From an uncultured Lachnospiraceae bacterium (GTDB taxonomy: Bacteria; Bacillota; Clostridia; Lachnospirales; Lachnospiraceae): DNA of 64,000 bases. The stretch lies in NCBI GenBank assembly GCA_947177165.1, contig CAMWTP010000013.1:1-64000 (forward strand), written 5' to 3'. Within the stretch, counting starts at the first letter, position 1; each line of letters begins with the position of its first letter. Under the pieces are notes generated by a model, which saw only the letters and a list, made by a program, of their open reading frames with translations, ran no database searches and was not told the DNA's origin. The translations under genes and the position numbers were made by a program. This document shows, in pieces, positions 1 through 9,445 of the stretch.

Positions 1-91
1 ACCTGTTTTTATACAGCGGCTTCAATCCCAAAATGAGAAGCAGCAACAATGCGCCCTTGCTTTTCCAGCTCTTGATGTTCAGAAGGGGCGG

Positions 92-373
92 CTATGCGGT
101 TCTCTCTGTTTCCTGTTTTTTCCTGTGGTATCCTTGATGCAGACATTCCGGCTTGATGTACCCTGACTTAATATCACAAATCTGGCTGAAATGATTTCTT
201 GTGTCCTCTGAAGTACCGAGAATGTAGATCAAAGCCTTGTGATAACAGTCCTGATACCTCGCCTGTTTCAATTTCTCATAATAAAACTTCTCATGTTCCT
301 CGTTTGCAAAAACCATGTGTGTGTTGTTGGCGCTCTGCGCCCCTGCTCTTAACGCTGTGTTTGTCACTGTCAT
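92..373 (-). CDS. DUF6075 family protein, C-terminally shortened
   Basis: 93-residue protein whose middle (EEHEKFYYEKLKQARYQDCY, then TRNHFSQICD and ECLHQG) resembles DUF6075 proteins, which are common on conjugative elements of Firmicutes; their function is unknown. From memory, members run to about 130-150 residues and continue past ECLH; here the similarity stops and the frame ends in a short basic tail, so the gene looks truncated or frameshifted. A strong AAGGAGG lies only 2 nt before the ATG, so the GTG two codons in is an equally good start. It lies at the window edge, downstream of ppdK and its terminator, and is probably a remnant of a mobile element whose remainder is outside the window. 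Confidence 0.6.
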   Translation of the reverse strand: MTVTNTALRAGAQSANNTHMVFANEEHEKFYYEKLKQARYQDCYHKALIYILGTSEDTRNHFSQICDIKSGYIKPECLHQGYHRKKQETERTA

Positions 374-457
374 GACCTCCTTTTAATTTAAATTTTGTCA
401 CGAAAAAAGGACTATATCCTTTTCTCGAAAGAATATAATCCTCAGTGAAAACCTTAT

Positions 458-491
458 AAAAAAGGGGAAACCTTTATTTTTCAGTTTCCCC
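458..491 (-). terminator. Rho-independent terminator after ppdK
   Basis: Perfect 8-bp stem GGGGAAAC/GTTTCCCC (464-471 with 484-491), 12-nt loop, followed on the minus strand by six T (458-463). It lies about 135 nt beyond the ppdK stop and separates it from the DUF6075 gene. Confidence 0.75.
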
Positions 492-625
492 AATTCTTTA
501 TAGATAGATTTTGAATATAATATCTTTGAACTTGTTTGCCTTTGTATATTCAGGTCTATGTGCCATAAAATCCTGTACATTCGCCCTTTTTGCAACAAGT
601 GTCATAAAATACATATACTTGTAAT

Positions 626-3268
626 CTATTTTCCTTCTGTCGCAATCGCCGCCTGCGCCGCCGCCAATCTTGCGATAGGCACTCTAAACGGTGAGCAAGA
701 CACATAATCCAAACCAATCTTATGGCAGAACTCAACAGAAGAAGGATCTCCGCCATGCTCTCCACAGATACCTACATGAAGCTTCGGATTTACAGGTTTG
801 CCAAGCTTGATTGACAGCTCCATCAGCTTGCCGACACCTGTCTGGTCAAGCTTTGCAAACGGATCGTTCTCGAAGATCTTGGTGTCATAGTAAGCATTTA
901 AGAACTTACCTGCATCGTCTCTTGAGAAGCCGAATGTCATCTGTGTCAGGTCGTTTGTACCGAAGCAGAAGAAGTCAGCTTCCTTCGCGATCTCGTCAGC
1001 TGTAAGCGCTGCTCTTGGGATCTCGATCATTGTACCTACTTCGTACTCTAACTGAATGCCTGCTGCTGCAATCTCAGCATCTGCTGTCTCTACAACAACT
1101 TTCTTTACGAACTTAAGCTCTTTCACTTCGCAAATGAGCGGAATCATGATTTCAGGCTTCACATTCCAGTCTGCGTGAGCTTTCTTTACTTCGATTGCTG
1201 CGCGGATTACAGCCTTTGTCTGCATCTTAGCGATTTCCGGATAAGTTACAGCAAGACGGCATCCTCTGTGGCCCATCATCGGGTTGAACTCATGCAGGGA
1301 AGCGATGAGGGTCTTGATATCCTCTACAGACTTACCCTGTGCATTTGCAAGCTTCTCAATGTCAGCTTCCTCAGTAGGAACGAACTCATGAAGAGGCGGA
1401 TCGAGGAATCTGATTGTAACAGGATTTCCCTCAAGTGCCTCATACAGTGCCTTGAAGTCGCTCTGCTGGTAAGGAAGAATCTTCTCCAGAGCTGCCTCTC
1501 TCTCCTCAACGGTGTCAGAACAGATCATCTCACGGAATGCAGCGATTCTGTCCTCCTCAAAGAACATATGCTCTGTACGGCAGAGACCGATACCCTCTGC
1601 GCCGAGCTCTCTCGCCTTCTTCGCATCTGCCGGTGTATCTGCGTTTGTTCTAACTTTCAATGTTCTATACTTGTCAGCCCATGCCATAACTCTACCGAAC
1701 TCGCCAGCAATCTGAGCGTCCACAGTAGGAATCTGACCATCATAGATATTACCTGTTGTACCATCAATTGAGATGTAATCTCCCTCATGATACTCTTTTC
1801 CAGCCAATGTGAACTTTTTGTTCTCCTCGTCCATAGCAATGTCGCCGCAGCCAGATACACAGCATGTACCCATACCACGTGCAACTACAGCTGCATGTGA
1901 TGTCATACCGCCGCGTACTGTAAGGATACCCTGGGAAGCCTTCATACCAGTAATGTCTTCCGGTGATGTCTCGAGACGTACAAGGACAACCTTCTCGCCT
2001 CTTGCATTCCAGTTCTCAGCATCTTCTGCTGTAAATACAATCTTACCGCATGCAGCACCCGGCGAAGCGCCAAGTCCCTTTCCAGCCGGTGTAGCAGCCT
2101 TCAGTGCAGCCGCATCAAACTGAGGATGTAACAGAGTATCAAGGTTACGAGGATCAATCATAGCAACTGCCTCTGCCTCTGTCTTATGTCCCTCATCTAC
2201 TAAATCACAGGCAATCTTTAAAGCAGCCTGTGCTGTTCTCTTACCATTGCGGCATTGTAACATATAGAGCTTCTTATTCTCAACAGTGAACTCCATATCC
2301 TGCATATCATGATAGTGATTCTCGAGTGTCTCACAAACCTTGATAAACTCTGCATATGCCTCAGGGAACTCCTGCTCCATCTGCGCGATCGGCATTGGTG
2401 TACGAACACCTGCAACAACGTCCTCGCCCTGTGCGTTCTTTAAGAACTCACCCATGAGCTTCTTCTCGCCTGTAGCCGGGTCACGTGTGAATGCAACACC
2501 TGTACCAGACTCATTGTTCAGGTTGCCGAATACCATAGGCATTACGTTAACTGCTGTACCCCATGAATAAGGGATGTCATTGTCACGACGGTATACGTTT
2601 GCACGAGGGTTGTCCCATGAACGGAATACAGCCTCGATCGCAAGCTTTAACTGCTCTACAGGATCGGAAGGGAAGTCCTTGCCAAGCTGGTTCTTGTACT
2701 CGGCCTTGAACTGTTCAGCCAGTGTCTTTAAGTCTGCTGCTGTGAGGTCTACGTCGTACTGAACGCCCTTCTCCTCTTTCATCTTGTCGATCAGCTGCTC
2801 AAAATATTTCTTGCCGACTTCCATTACAACGTCCGAGAACATCTGAATGAAACGTCTGTAAGAATCGTATACGAAGCGCTCAAATGCAGGATCTGGATTA
2901 CCCTTGATCATTGCATCCACAACTTCGTCATTTAAACCAAGATTTAAGATAGTATCCATCATACCAGGCATGGATGCACGCGCACCAGAACGTACAGATA
3001 CAAGTAAAGGATTCTTCAGATCGCCGAATTTCTTTCCGTTTACTTCTTCCATCTCTTTTACGCCAGCCATAGCCTGCGCCATGATCTCATCGTTTATTTT
3101 GCGTCCATCTTCATAATACTGTGTACAAGCCTCTGTTGTGATTGTGAAGCCCTGTGGTACAGGCAGTCCGATGCTTGTCATCTCTGCAAGATTTGCACCC
3201 TTGCCGCCGAGAAGATTACGCATGCTCATGTCGCCCTCTTTAAATGAATATACCCACTTTTTACTCAT
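626..3268 (-). CDS. ppdK: Pyruvate, phosphate dikinase
   Basis: 880 residues, the normal length for PPDK, which interconverts pyruvate+ATP+Pi and PEP+AMP+PPi in the cytosol and serves PPi-linked glycolysis in many anaerobic Clostridia. The N-terminal ATP-grasp domain carries GGKGANLAEM (residues 21-30). The swivelling phosphohistidine domain has GGMTSHAAVVARGMG with the catalytic His at residue 458. The C-terminal TIM barrel has the GICGEHGGDP active-site segment. The ATG is preceded by AAAGGAG. A sigma-A-like promoter lies about 95 nt upstream and a terminator downstream, so it is probably monocistronic. No regulatory protein (PDRP) gene is adjacent. Confidence 0.98.
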   Translation of the reverse strand: MSKKWVYSFKEGDMSMRNLLGGKGANLAEMTSIGLPVPQGFTITTEACTQYYEDGRKINDEIMAQAMAGVKEMEEVNGKKFGDLKNPLLVSVRSGARASMPGMMDTILNLGLNDEVVDAMIKGNPDPAFERFVYDSYRRFIQMFSDVVMEVGKKYFEQLIDKMKEEKGVQYDVDLTAADLKTLAEQFKAEYKNQLGKDFPSDPVEQLKLAIEAVFRSWDNPRANVYRRDNDIPYSWGTAVNVMPMVFGNLNNESGTGVAFTRDPATGEKKLMGEFLKNAQGEDVVAGVRTPMPIAQMEQEFPEAYAEFIKVCETLENHYHDMQDMEFTVENKKLYMLQCRNGKRTAQAALKIACDLVDEGHKTEAEAVAMIDPRNLDTLLHPQFDAAALKAATPAGKGLGASPGAACGKIVFTAEDAENWNARGEKVVLVRLETSPEDITGMKASQGILTVRGGMTSHAAVVARGMGTCCVSGCGDIAMDEENKKFTLAGKEYHEGDYISIDGTTGNIYDGQIPTVDAQIAGEFGRVMAWADKYRTLKVRTNADTPADAKKARELGAEGIGLCRTEHMFFEEDRIAAFREMICSDTVEEREAALEKILPYQQSDFKALYEALEGNPVTIRFLDPPLHEFVPTEEADIEKLANAQGKSVEDIKTLIASLHEFNPMMGHRGCRLAVTYPEIAKMQTKAVIRAAIEVKKAHADWNVKPEIMIPLICEVKELKFVKKVVVETADAEIAAAGIQLEYEVGTMIEIPRAALTADEIAKEADFFCFGTNDLTQMTFGFSRDDAGKFLNAYYDTKIFENDPFAKLDQTGVGKLMELSIKLGKPVNPKLHVGICGEHGGDPSSVEFCHKIGLDYVSCSPFRVPIARLAAAQAAIATEGK

Positions 3269-3360
3269 TGCTTTTCTCCTTTACTGAATTGGTTGCTTTA
3301 CATTGGCGCGCCGTATGGTCAAAAAGGTAAAACCTCCCAGCGACGCACTGCATAAACTAA

Positions 3361-3389
3361 ATGATAAACATAATATGTTCAATTGTCAA
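3361..3389 (-). promoter_or_regulatory. Sigma-A promoter of ppdK
   Basis: On the minus strand TTGACA (3384-3389), 17-nt spacer, TATCAT (3361-3366); a near-consensus vegetative promoter ending about 93 nt before the ppdK start codon. Confidence 0.7.
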
Positions 3390-3438
3390 GAATTTATCAA
3401 AGACTTTTTAAAAAATTTTGCTATTTTCTTCCTATTTT

Positions 3439-4356
3439 CTACAGCCTGACAATTTTCCCTTCCTCCCTGTCATAAAAATACAGCGAATAGGAAAGAATTT
3501 CCTCTGTGCTCACCTGTGTATCATTGATCTCCCTGATCATACTTTTTATCTCTCTGCTCTCCGCATCATGCTCAGCCGGCAGAAGCAATAGTTCATGTAT
3601 TGAGGACGGAATGATATAAAAACTGCTGCCGATGGCTTCTGCAAAATCCCGAACCAGATTGGGATACAACATACAAGCTGCACCCTCCACCCTGCTCTTA
3701 TTGCTGAGCACATACATCGGAACACTGTCCGAAAACTCCGGTGTGCAGTTATCATCATCAAATTCTCCTGAATTTTCTGCCTCCATGATTTCATGCAGAA
3801 CATCTGCCATGCTCTTGATTTCATACTCCTGAATTCTCTGGGTATTTTCTTTTGCCGCCTGATACAGCTTTTCCACTGACACATCCCACAATTTCAAGTG
3901 TACATTATGTATCAATATCGATGCTGTGCCGAGCTCCTCCTGTGCGACCATGCACTGAAATACAATCGACAGGTCCAGAAACTCTATATGCGGGATGTCC
4001 TCCAGCAGCTCCTTATTTTTCTCTGTGTTGATAAGCTTATAGACCACACTCCGCTTCACGCTCTCATAGTTTAGAAAATACCTCATATCCACACTCTGAT
4101 TGACTTTGTTTCTGTGGTATGTATCCATCACATCATTGACGACATTGACAAGCGTCGCTCTTCCATTGATATACTCCTCATAGTAATTGTTCAGATATAT
4201 GGTCGGTGAAATATTGCTGTCGTCCTGCATCACGGTGAGTCCCCTCAGCACGATGCCGTTATTTTTCCTGACATCATTGAGTCTCACGTGGTAACTGTCA
4301 CCTGTCCTTCTCTCCACTTCTTCTCTCACTAACGTTGTAAAATTTGTAAATTCCAT
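3439..4356 (-). CDS. DUF5688 family protein
   Basis: 305-residue soluble protein of the DUF5688 family, found mainly in Lachnospiraceae; function unknown. The N-terminal pattern (REEVERR, NNGIVLRGL, PTIYLNNYYEEY) and the later YPNLVRDFAEAIGSSFYIIPSSIHE block match my recollection of the family. There is no signal peptide or membrane segment. AAGGAG lies 11 nt before the ATG. It is transcribed after efp in the same direction across a 150-nt gap that has no obvious terminator. Members are often encoded near mobile or accessory genes, but nothing here shows a role. Confidence 0.8.
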   Translation of the reverse strand: MEFTNFTTLVREEVERRTGDSYHVRLNDVRKNNGIVLRGLTVMQDDSNISPTIYLNNYYEEYINGRATLVNVVNDVMDTYHRNKVNQSVDMRYFLNYESVKRSVVYKLINTEKNKELLEDIPHIEFLDLSIVFQCMVAQEELGTASILIHNVHLKLWDVSVEKLYQAAKENTQRIQEYEIKSMADVLHEIMEAENSGEFDDDNCTPEFSDSVPMYVLSNKSRVEGAACMLYPNLVRDFAEAIGSSFYIIPSSIHELLLLPAEHDAESREIKSMIREINDTQVSTEEILSYSLYFYDREEGKIVRL

Positions 4357-4506
4357 TCCTATTGATACTCCTTTTCATTCAACTGATTGATACAATCCCC
4401 TCCTCTATTGCTGTCTTTTTTACAATATAAAAAGACAACAAGAAAAACGACATAAAACGTTCTTTTCTCATTGCCTTCCTTTTTCAAATCAATATACGAT
4501 ACTAAA

Positions 4507-5064
4507 TTATACCCTTGACAGATACTCACCTGTTCTGGTATCAATCTTGATGACATCATTTGTCTCTACGAACAAAGGAACTGACACTGTCGCACCAGTC
4601 TCAACGGTAGCCGGCTTTGTCGCACCGGTAGCTGTATCGCCCTTGAATCCCGGCTCTGTGTCTGTGATTGTAAGCTCCACAAACAAAGGCGGCTCAATCG
4701 CAAATACATTGCCGTTGTGTGAGCATACCTTAACCATCTCGTTCTCCTTCACGAACTTGAGCGCATCGCCCACCTTGTCCGCATTGAGACCAATCTGTTC
4801 ATAGTTCTCTGTATCCATAAAATAGAATAAATCGCCATCTGCGTATAAGTACTGCATCTCTTTCCTGTCAATACGCGCCTGCGGGCACTTCTCTGTCGGT
4901 CTGAACGTCTTCTCCACAACGCCGCCGCTGATAATGTTCTTGAGCTTCGTTCTGACAAAAGCTGCTCCCTTACCAGGCTTTACATGCTGGAACTCGATGA
5001 TCTGATAGATGCTGTTCTCATACTCTATCGTAATACCGTTTCTGAAATCTCCTGCTGATATCAT
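4507..5064 (-). CDS. efp: Elongation factor P
   Basis: 185 residues, standard EF-P length, starting [13 protein letters not shown] enters the ribosomal E site and relieves stalling at consecutive prolines. The KOW-like N-terminal domain has the loop [10 protein letters not shown] with the tip lysine at residue 32, the position modified in other bacteria. Two OB-like domains follow, ending in a normal [16 protein letters not shown] tail. The start was placed at the internal ATG because AGGAGG sits upstream of it; a longer reading would add 11 unlikely residues. It lies beside aroQ, which it follows in transcription. Confidence 0.97.
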   Translation of the reverse strand: MISAGDFRNGITIEYENSIYQIIEFQHVKPGKGAAFVRTKLKNIISGGVVEKTFRPTEKCPQARIDRKEMQYLYADGDLFYFMDTENYEQIGLNADKVGDALKFVKENEMVKVCSHNGNVFAIEPPLFVELTITDTEPGFKGDTATGATKPATVETGATVSVPLFVETNDVIKIDTRTGEYLSRV

Positions 5065-5147
5065 AAAAACTATTCCTCCTAAATATTCACTTTTCACGTT
5101 TACAATCCGTTAACCATTTTATAACAAAATGAACAATATTTCAACTA

Positions 5148-5585
5148 TTATTTTTGACATTTCGCGATGACAAAATCAATGGCCATCAGATACCCGTCCA
5201 GTCCCTGTCCATAAATCTGATGATCGCACACTTCCTTGGTGACAGAAATGCGCCGGAATTCCTCTCTCTGAGTGATATCTGAGATATGGATTTCCACCTT
5301 GGGCACCGTGATGCTCGCGAGCGCGTCGCGTATCGCATACGAGTAATGCGTAAATGCGCCTGGATTGATGACGATGCCCTCTGTGCCGTCAAAATATGCT
5401 TCCTGAATCCTGTCTATGATGGCTCCCTCATGGTTAGACTGGAAACAGTCGATCTCACAGCCGGTCTCCTCTGCCTTGTTCTGTATCATATCGGTCAAAT
5501 ACTTGTAATCCTGCGTCCCGTAAATGCCTTTTTCCCTTATCCCGAGAAAATTCAGATTGGGACCGTTTATCACTAATATTTTCAT
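5148..5585 (-). CDS. aroQ: 3-dehydroquinate dehydratase, type II
   Basis: 145 residues, typical of the dodecameric type II enzyme that makes 3-dehydroshikimate (step 3 of the shikimate pathway). The family signature MKILVINGPNLNFLG is at the N-terminus, followed by the mobile active-site loop with YG (catalytic Tyr region), and NPGAFTHYSYAIRDA carries the catalytic His. It forms a co-directional group with aroK and aroE upstream, so three shikimate steps are encoded together. Confidence 0.97.
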   Translation of the reverse strand: MKILVINGPNLNFLGIREKGIYGTQDYKYLTDMIQNKAEETGCEIDCFQSNHEGAIIDRIQEAYFDGTEGIVINPGAFTHYSYAIRDALASITVPKVEIHISDITQREEFRRISVTKEVCDHQIYGQGLDGYLMAIDFVIAKCQK

Positions 5586-5681
5586 TTTTCTGTCGTCCTT
5601 TCCTAATAATTTTACTGCTCATTCCTTACTTGTTCCATTGAAAGGCAAAAATCCTGCAAAATCGCATTTGGCAATGGGTTT

Positions 5682-6197
5682 TTAATGTTCATCACAGTTT
5701 TCTATAATTTTCAACGCCGCTTCCGACTGTCTCAGCTCGTCTACATTTATTATAAACAGAGCACCCTCTTCATACAAAGGAGCCCTTTGCGCAATCATTT
5801 CCTCGATCCGTCTCATAGGATTCTCACACTTTAGAAGCGGTCTGGACGTGTCGCCCTTAATTCTATTATAAATTGTTTTTGGCCCCGCCTTCAGATAGAC
5901 AACCTTGCCAAGCTCTGATAACAGCTGTCTGTTTTCGGCCCTCATGGGCATTCCGCCGCCTGTCGAGATAACCAGATGTTCTCTTTTTTCATCAATCAAC
6001 TGCCTTAGCAGCGCTGTCTCCATATCGCGGAATGCCTGCTCGCCGTCTGTGGCAAAAATCTCATTGATACTTCTGTGATGCTGCTCCACAATCATCTCAT
6101 CTGTGTCCACAAAGGTGTAATCCTTTAGCTTTGCGACGTTTCTTCCCACGGTCGTCTTTCCGCTTCCCATATAGCCTGTCAGAATAATATTTTCCAT
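5682..6197 (-). CDS. aroK: Shikimate kinase
   Basis: 171 residues from MENIILTGYMGSGKTTVG, which carries the P-loop GYMGSGKTT. DTDEMI is the shikimate and magnesium site and STGGG is the Walker B-like glycine motif; DTSRPLL belongs to the lid. The enzyme phosphorylates shikimate at the 3-OH. The open frame runs 34 codons further upstream, but the GGAGG before this ATG and family length decide the start. It lies between aroE (upstream) and aroQ (downstream) in a co-directional shikimate group. Confidence 0.96.
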   Translation of the reverse strand: MENIILTGYMGSGKTTVGRNVAKLKDYTFVDTDEMIVEQHHRSINEIFATDGEQAFRDMETALLRQLIDEKREHLVISTGGGMPMRAENRQLLSELGKVVYLKAGPKTIYNRIKGDTSRPLLKCENPMRRIEEMIAQRAPLYEEGALFIINVDELRQSEAALKIIENCDEH

Positions 6198-6317
6198 GAA
6201 AGTCCTCCATACTGTCAACAACCTGTGAATGCTGTCGTTACCGTTGGCACCTCTGCAAATTTTTTTGTTCTTCCGCATTGTAGCAGCCGCACTCCTCACA
6301 CAAATCGCATCCGTCTT

Positions 6318-7211
6318 TTATCTTAATTTATCGCAAAGTTTTTGATAAACCTGATCGGCAGTTTCCTTCGCCACCTTGCATCCATTCCACATTTCAAAAG
6401 CGTCAACGCCCTGGTACAGAAGCATCTTAAGTCCGTTGTACGCCATGCCCCCGTTATCCCTGACATACTGCATAAACTTAGTCTCCCAAGGCGTGTAAAT
6501 CAGGTCATAGCCGTATTTCACATAATGATAAAAATCGCCGTCATCAATGATCACATCATTCACATTCGGCGCAAGTCCGACACTTGTGCACTGGATTACG
6601 ATATATCTGTTCTCTGCCCCTGTTAAGAGCTCCCTGTAATCGGAAAGCGCCATCGCCGTCACGCAGTCCTTTCCATATTGGCTAAGTTTACTGTTTACCT
6701 CCATCGCCACAGATTCAGCTTTCGCTGCACTGCGGTTCAACAGATATACTTTTTTCGCGTCACCATTGGCACACATAAAGGCAGCTGCGCGCCCCACACC
6801 GCCTGCGCCGAGTATGATAACCTCCTCATTTTTGATCGGGACGCCATCCTCCTCCATCGCACGCCAAAGCCCGCTGGTATCTGTATTGTGGCCGATAAAT
6901 CCCGCCCTGTCATCACGTCCGTCGCGCACAAGGGTATTGACAGCCCCCAGCATTTCCGCCCGCGTATCAACTTCTGTCAGAAACGGAATCACGGCATTTT
7001 TGTAGGGTACAGTGACATTCATGCCCTGGATATTTAACCCATACGCCCCTTTTAAAGCCGCCTCGAACTGTCCGTCTGCCACATGGAACGGCACATACAC
7101 CAGATCGATGCCGAGCGCGTCCGCAAATGTGCCGTGTATAAGCGGCGACAGTGTGTGTTCCACCGGATTGCCTATGATTCCGTAAACTTTTGTTTTACCA
7201 TTTATCTGCAT
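6318..7211 (-). CDS. aroE: Shikimate dehydrogenase
   Basis: 297 residues. AroE reduces 3-dehydroshikimate with NADPH. The N-terminal substrate domain has GNPVEHTLSP and NVTVPYK with the catalytic lysine; the Rossmann domain has GAGGVGRAA. The C-terminal NGLKMLLYQGVDAFEMW is the usual closing helix region. It is somewhat longer than the E. coli enzyme because of insertions in the dinucleotide domain. It is transcribed after yqeG and before aroK. Confidence 0.96.
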   Translation of the reverse strand: MQINGKTKVYGIIGNPVEHTLSPLIHGTFADALGIDLVYVPFHVADGQFEAALKGAYGLNIQGMNVTVPYKNAVIPFLTEVDTRAEMLGAVNTLVRDGRDDRAGFIGHNTDTSGLWRAMEEDGVPIKNEEVIILGAGGVGRAAAFMCANGDAKKVYLLNRSAAKAESVAMEVNSKLSQYGKDCVTAMALSDYRELLTGAENRYIVIQCTSVGLAPNVNDVIIDDGDFYHYVKYGYDLIYTPWETKFMQYVRDNGGMAYNGLKMLLYQGVDAFEMWNGCKVAKETADQVYQKLCDKLR

Positions 7212-7239
7212 CTACAGTTCCCCCATTGTTTTATATTCC

Positions 7240-7746
7240 TTATTCTTTCTTTTTCATATCCTTATGATAGCGAATCAGCACGATTTTTTCAAGATAGCGC
7301 TTTAAGACAATCTGTATCTCCTCCCTGGGGTGGATTGGCTTCACCAAAACAGAGTAAATTCCAGCCTTGTTTGCCCCCCACACATCGGTAAAAATCTGGT
7401 CTCCCACAAACAGCGTATTTGTCTCATCCGTCCCCATATTTTTCATGGCTTTCCGATAGTTCGCCGGATTGGGTTTTCCCGCCTTGTAAATATAGGGGGC
7501 GTCCACTGCGTCACAGAACATTTTCACGCGCGGCTCTTTGTTGTTGGAGAGCATCGTGACTTTATAGCCTGTCTCTCTCAGGCGTTTGAACAGGGCGATC
7601 GCGCGCTCGTCCGCCGGAAATCCGTGCGGCACCAGCGTGTTGTCAATATCGAAGATAATGCCTCGGTAGCCCTGTCTGTATTTCTCTTCAAAATCGATAT
7701 CATATGTTGAATCAAGATATTCGTCTGGATAAAAACGTTGCAGCAT
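7240..7746 (-). CDS. yqeG: YqeG family HAD-IIIA phosphatase
   Basis: 168 residues. HAD-superfamily motif I is FDIDNTL (nucleophile Asp), motif II is MLSNNKE, and the motif III/IV region is KPNPANY then VGDQIFTDVWGAN. YqeG proteins lack a cap domain; in Firmicutes they are often next to aroE or ribosome-related GTPase genes, and the physiological substrate is not settled. The ATG with GGAGG 9 nt upstream was preferred to the TTG one codon earlier. It precedes aroE in the same direction. Confidence 0.92.
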   Translation of the reverse strand: MLQRFYPDEYLDSTYDIDFEEKYRQGYRGIIFDIDNTLVPHGFPADERAIALFKRLRETGYKVTMLSNNKEPRVKMFCDAVDAPYIYKAGKPNPANYRKAMKNMGTDETNTLFVGDQIFTDVWGANKAGIYSVLVKPIHPREEIQIVLKRYLEKIVLIRYHKDMKKKE

Positions 7747-7797
7747 CAAAAATATCCTCCATCTATAATGCAGAATTATAAACTCTCAATTATCCTG

Positions 7798-8571
7798 TCA
7801 CAAATTCGCCGCCTCGAGCAGAAGCCGCGTGTAGTCGGTCGACGGATTTTCATAGACATCCTCAACCTTTCCCTGTTCCAGAATTTCCCCGCTTTTCATG
7901 ATGATCACCCTGTCGCACATCTGGTACACGACGCGCAGGTCATGCGAGATAAAAAGGATAGAGATTCCAAGCTCCTTGTGCAGCTTCAGCAAAAGCCTGA
8001 TAATCTGAGCCTGTATTGTCACATCGAGCGCTGACACCGGCTCGTCCGCAATCAGGAAATCCGTGTCGCACAAGAGCGCCGCCGCTATCGCAACGCGCTG
8101 CCGCTGTCCGCCGGAAAGCTCTGTGGGATAGTGTTCTTTCAGCTTTACATCAAGTCCCACACGCTCGAGCATCCTGTCAACTTTTCGGACACGCTCCTCT
8201 TTCGACAGCCTGTCCTTCCCTCTGTTTCTGCGAGATTTCATGCGCAGCGGTTCTTCCAATATCCAGCCGATTTTCTTGGAGGGATTGAGCGAGCCATATG
8301 GGTCCTGAAAGACCATCTGCGGATTCGGACAGTCAAGCATGATATCTCCATCATACTTCTTCTGCATGCCGAGAATCGCCTTTGCAAGCGATGTCTTTCC
8401 GCAGCCGCTCTCGCCCACAAGTCCCAGCACTTCGCCTTTTTTCATGTCAAAGCTCACATTTTTCAGGACATGCTGTAAGCTTTTTTCCGACTTTCCGCGA
8501 ATACGGTTCACCAGGTTTTCTTTATTTTTGTAATAGACGTTCAAATTGCTTACATTCAATATATTTTCCAT
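7798..8571 (-). CDS. oppF: Oligopeptide/dipeptide ABC transporter ATP-binding protein (OppF type)
   Basis: 257-residue ABC ATPase: Walker [11 protein letters not shown]-loop [12 protein letters not shown], signature LSGGQRQRV, Walker B LIADEP, H-loop FISHDL. The second-ATPase type and the short C-terminal extension fit OppF/DppF. Start at the ATG behind GGAGG rather than the longer reading. It would normally follow oppD directly, but here about 2 kb with three unrelated accessory genes separates them. It probably pairs with OppD at 10557-11360 and the OppB/OppC permeases. Confidence 0.9.
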   Translation of the reverse strand: MENILNVSNLNVYYKNKENLVNRIRGKSEKSLQHVLKNVSFDMKKGEVLGLVGESGCGKTSLAKAILGMQKKYDGDIMLDCPNPQMVFQDPYGSLNPSKKIGWILEEPLRMKSRRNRGKDRLSKEERVRKVDRMLERVGLDVKLKEHYPTELSGGQRQRVAIAAALLCDTDFLIADEPVSALDVTIQAQIIRLLLKLHKELGISILFISHDLRVVYQMCDRVIIMKSGEILEQGKVEDVYENPSTDYTRLLLEAANL

Positions 8572-8704
8572 CTTAACCTCCATGCTGACACACGAAAACG
8601 CCTGCGCTTTTGCTAACCGCAGTCCCTGCATTTCTGGCGGGCCGAACTACAAACGAGCAGTGCGGACTCCCCTTTTCGTAATTACTGATAACTGTGCCGT
8701 TCTC

Positions 8705-9235
8705 CTATCTTCGCTCATACACCAGCTCCGTAATACCATTTTCATTCCATGTATTCACCAGCCGCAAGTCAATCCGCGTGTCTGTTGGTGCGAAGAGGGG
8801 AATGCCGCCGCCTAAAATGGTTGGAATGATGCAGATGTGGTATAGGTCAATCAGGTTCTCCCGCATAAGCTGCTGCGCGATTTTAGCACCGCCGTTAATC
8901 CAGATCGCTTTCCCTTGTTCCCGCACAAGCCGCTTTATCAGCGCACATGGATTTTCGTCGGTAAACAGAATATTGTCCGCTGCGCAGGGCTTGCGATGTG
9001 TAATCACATAGCTTGTCAAATCCGCATAAACCCACTCCGTCGGCGATAATTCCGTCGTCACCTGATGATACGTATTCCATCCCATAATAACCGTATCGAC
9101 ATCCTTTATAAATGCACCGTAAGAATCCGTCCCCTCCGCGTGCTCCTCCTGTCCGGCAAGCCAGTCCACGCCGCCGTCTGTGTCCGCAATGTATCCGTCA
9201 AGACTTACAGCAATATATAAAACAACCTTTCTCAT
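8705..9235 (-). CDS. Dihydrofolate reductase family protein (RibD C-terminal domain)
   Basis: 176 residues. The N-terminal VVLYIAVSLDGYIADTDGGV matches the YyaP/YwjB-like RibD_C family; VIMGWNTYHQV and GIPLFAPTDTRIDLRLV are also typical. Related to bacterial deaminase-reductases, the substrate is unknown and it is not a canonical folate enzyme. AAGGAGA precedes the chosen ATG. It lies in an accessory block inserted between oppD and oppF; no neighbour explains its role. Confidence 0.88.
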   Translation of the reverse strand: MRKVVLYIAVSLDGYIADTDGGVDWLAGQEEHAEGTDSYGAFIKDVDTVIMGWNTYHQVTTELSPTEWVYADLTSYVITHRKPCAADNILFTDENPCALIKRLVREQGKAIWINGGAKIAQQLMRENLIDLYHICIIPTILGGGIPLFAPTDTRIDLRLVNTWNENGITELVYERR

Positions 9236-9252
9236 ATACACTTTTCTCCTTA

Positions 9253-9445
9253 TCATTCCAGTTCTCTTTTTAATATAAAACCTGTTTCACCCTGTTGAGA
9301 AACAAGTGTTACGGGCAGCTGTCTAATTTCTGCAAATCCGCAATGCTTACGTTCGGATCCTGTGTAATAATTTGAGTTTCTGCAGAATGCCTTTCCACAA
9401 TTATTTTTGCAGGCAGGTGTTTCCGGCCTGCTTTTCTGTTGTTTC
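9253..9445 (-). pseudogene. Possible 3' remnant of an unidentified gene
   Basis: The 210 bp between the GrpB stop and the DHFR-like gene stays open in one minus frame that ends just before the DHFR-like ribosome binding site. Its last residues (GFAEIRQLPVTLVSQQG, then FILKRELE) look like genuine protein, while the upstream part runs inside the GrpB gene in another frame with low-complexity sequence. I read this as the 3' end of a lost gene; the family is not recognised. Confidence 0.3.

Noticed and set aside
398-598. 66-codon minus-strand frame between DUF6075 and ppdK
   Set aside because: AT-rich, no ribosome site or family signal, and it overlaps the ppdK terminator.
4359-4559. 66-codon frame between DUF5688 and efp
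   Set aside because: It overlaps the end of efp and has no family signal or credible start.
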